A DNA stretch of 64,000 nucleotides, from NCBI GenBank assembly GCA_001305055.1, contig BBZX01000001.1, positions 124,001-188,000 of the forward strand. Direction: 5' to 3'. Numbering within the stretch: the first letter of the stretch is position 1; every line of letters begins with the position of its first letter. The notes beneath the pieces were generated by a model, which ran no database searches, had not been told where the DNA came from, and saw only the letters and a list, made by a program, of their open reading frames with translations. The DNA comes from Clostridia bacterium UC5.1-1C12. GTDB lineage: Bacteria; Bacillota_I; Bacilli_A; Erysipelotrichales; Erysipelotrichaceae. Shown one piece after another: positions 63,753 through 64,000 of this stretch. Position numbers and translations under genes: made by a program.

Positions 63753-64000
63753 TTAACGAATTTCTTTGATACGAGATGCTTTACCAGAAAGTCCACGTAA
63801 GTAGAATAATTTATTTCTTCTAACTTTACCTTTACGTACTACTTCAATCTTATCGATGATTGGTGAATGTACCGGGAAAGTTCTTTCAACACCAACACCG
63901 TTAGAAATCTTACGAACAGTGAAGTTGTCGCTGATGCCACCGCCCTGACGAGCAATAACTAAACCTTCAAAAACCTGGATACGAGATTTGTCACCTTCCT
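63753..64000 (-). CDS. rplS: Ribosomal protein L19, partial (N-terminus off window)
   Basis: 50S protein. The visible 82 residues read [20 protein letters not shown], then the S/T-rich segment, [20 protein letters not shown], and the basic end [14 protein letters not shown]. The window edge cuts the first 30 or so residues. The stop at 63753 is followed by a strong terminator. Confidence 0.97.
   Translation of the reverse strand, partial: EGDKSRIQVFEGLVIARQGGGISDNFTVRKISNGVGVERTFPVHSPIIDKIEVVRKGKVRRNKLFYLRGLSGKASRIKEIR

Overview
The window reads as chromosomal DNA from a low-GC Gram-positive bacterium (Firmicutes), probably near the Erysipelotrichia. This rests on the gene families and gene order: a T-box leader on an aminoacyl-tRNA synthetase operon, the L21-Prp-L27-Obg block, NrnA, YlxM/FtsY/SMC, tandem signal peptidase I genes, and a short SMC (about 980 residues) of the length seen in Mollicutes relatives. 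The standard code fits, because TGA is not read as Trp in any gene checked. The genus is inference. Nearly everything is on the minus strand, so operons read from right to left.

1-2742 holds aspS (partial) and hisS under a T-box. 2783-7982 is a beta-glucoside operon: licT/bglG-type antiterminator, PTS IIBC, PTS IIA, 6-phospho-beta-glucosidase and a HAD phosphatase, with a RAT/terminator leader and a cre-like site in the promoter. 8010-13935 is an unusual operon of mannose-family PTS IIC-IID-IIB, gamma-glutamyltransferase-like and NagA-like genes, divergent from a GntR/UTRA regulator. 13983-15070 is a split chromate-family transporter. These blocks appear inserted into an otherwise conserved order, because 15371-24096 (relA, apt, recJ, comN-like, spoVB-like, DUF421, yrzE-like, ruvB, ruvA) follows the Bacillus ruvAB-to-hisS/aspS neighbourhood.

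24180-25564 encodes a HAD phosphatase and exonuclease III. 25756-30602 is a tandem array of three divergent lipoprotein paralogues that I cannot assign to a known function, beside an FMN-binding lipoprotein (30764-31958). This is the most novel-looking part of the window. 32084-34466 is obg-rpmA-prp-rplU with a leader. 34497-43993 is dnaE, nrnA, ackA, ylxM, ftsY and smc. 44103-45534 has a hemolysin III-family protein and an unknown membrane protein. 45676-55071 is topB, rseP, dxr, cdsA, uppS, frr, pyrH, tsf and rpsB. 55074-64000 is xerC, trmFO, topA, dprA, a pseudopilin, rnhB, rbgA, two lepB genes and rplS (partial).

About 40 single-base frame breaks interrupt genes across the window, including essential ones (dnaE, smc, tsf, pyrH, dxr, cdsA, obg, ftsY, topA). 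Where I could place them, most are repaired by adding one base, often in a short homopolymer. I read this as uncorrected indel error in the assembly, not mass pseudogenization, and I annotate each broken gene as one CDS over its full span. No tRNA, rRNA, CRISPR array or insertion sequence was recognised.
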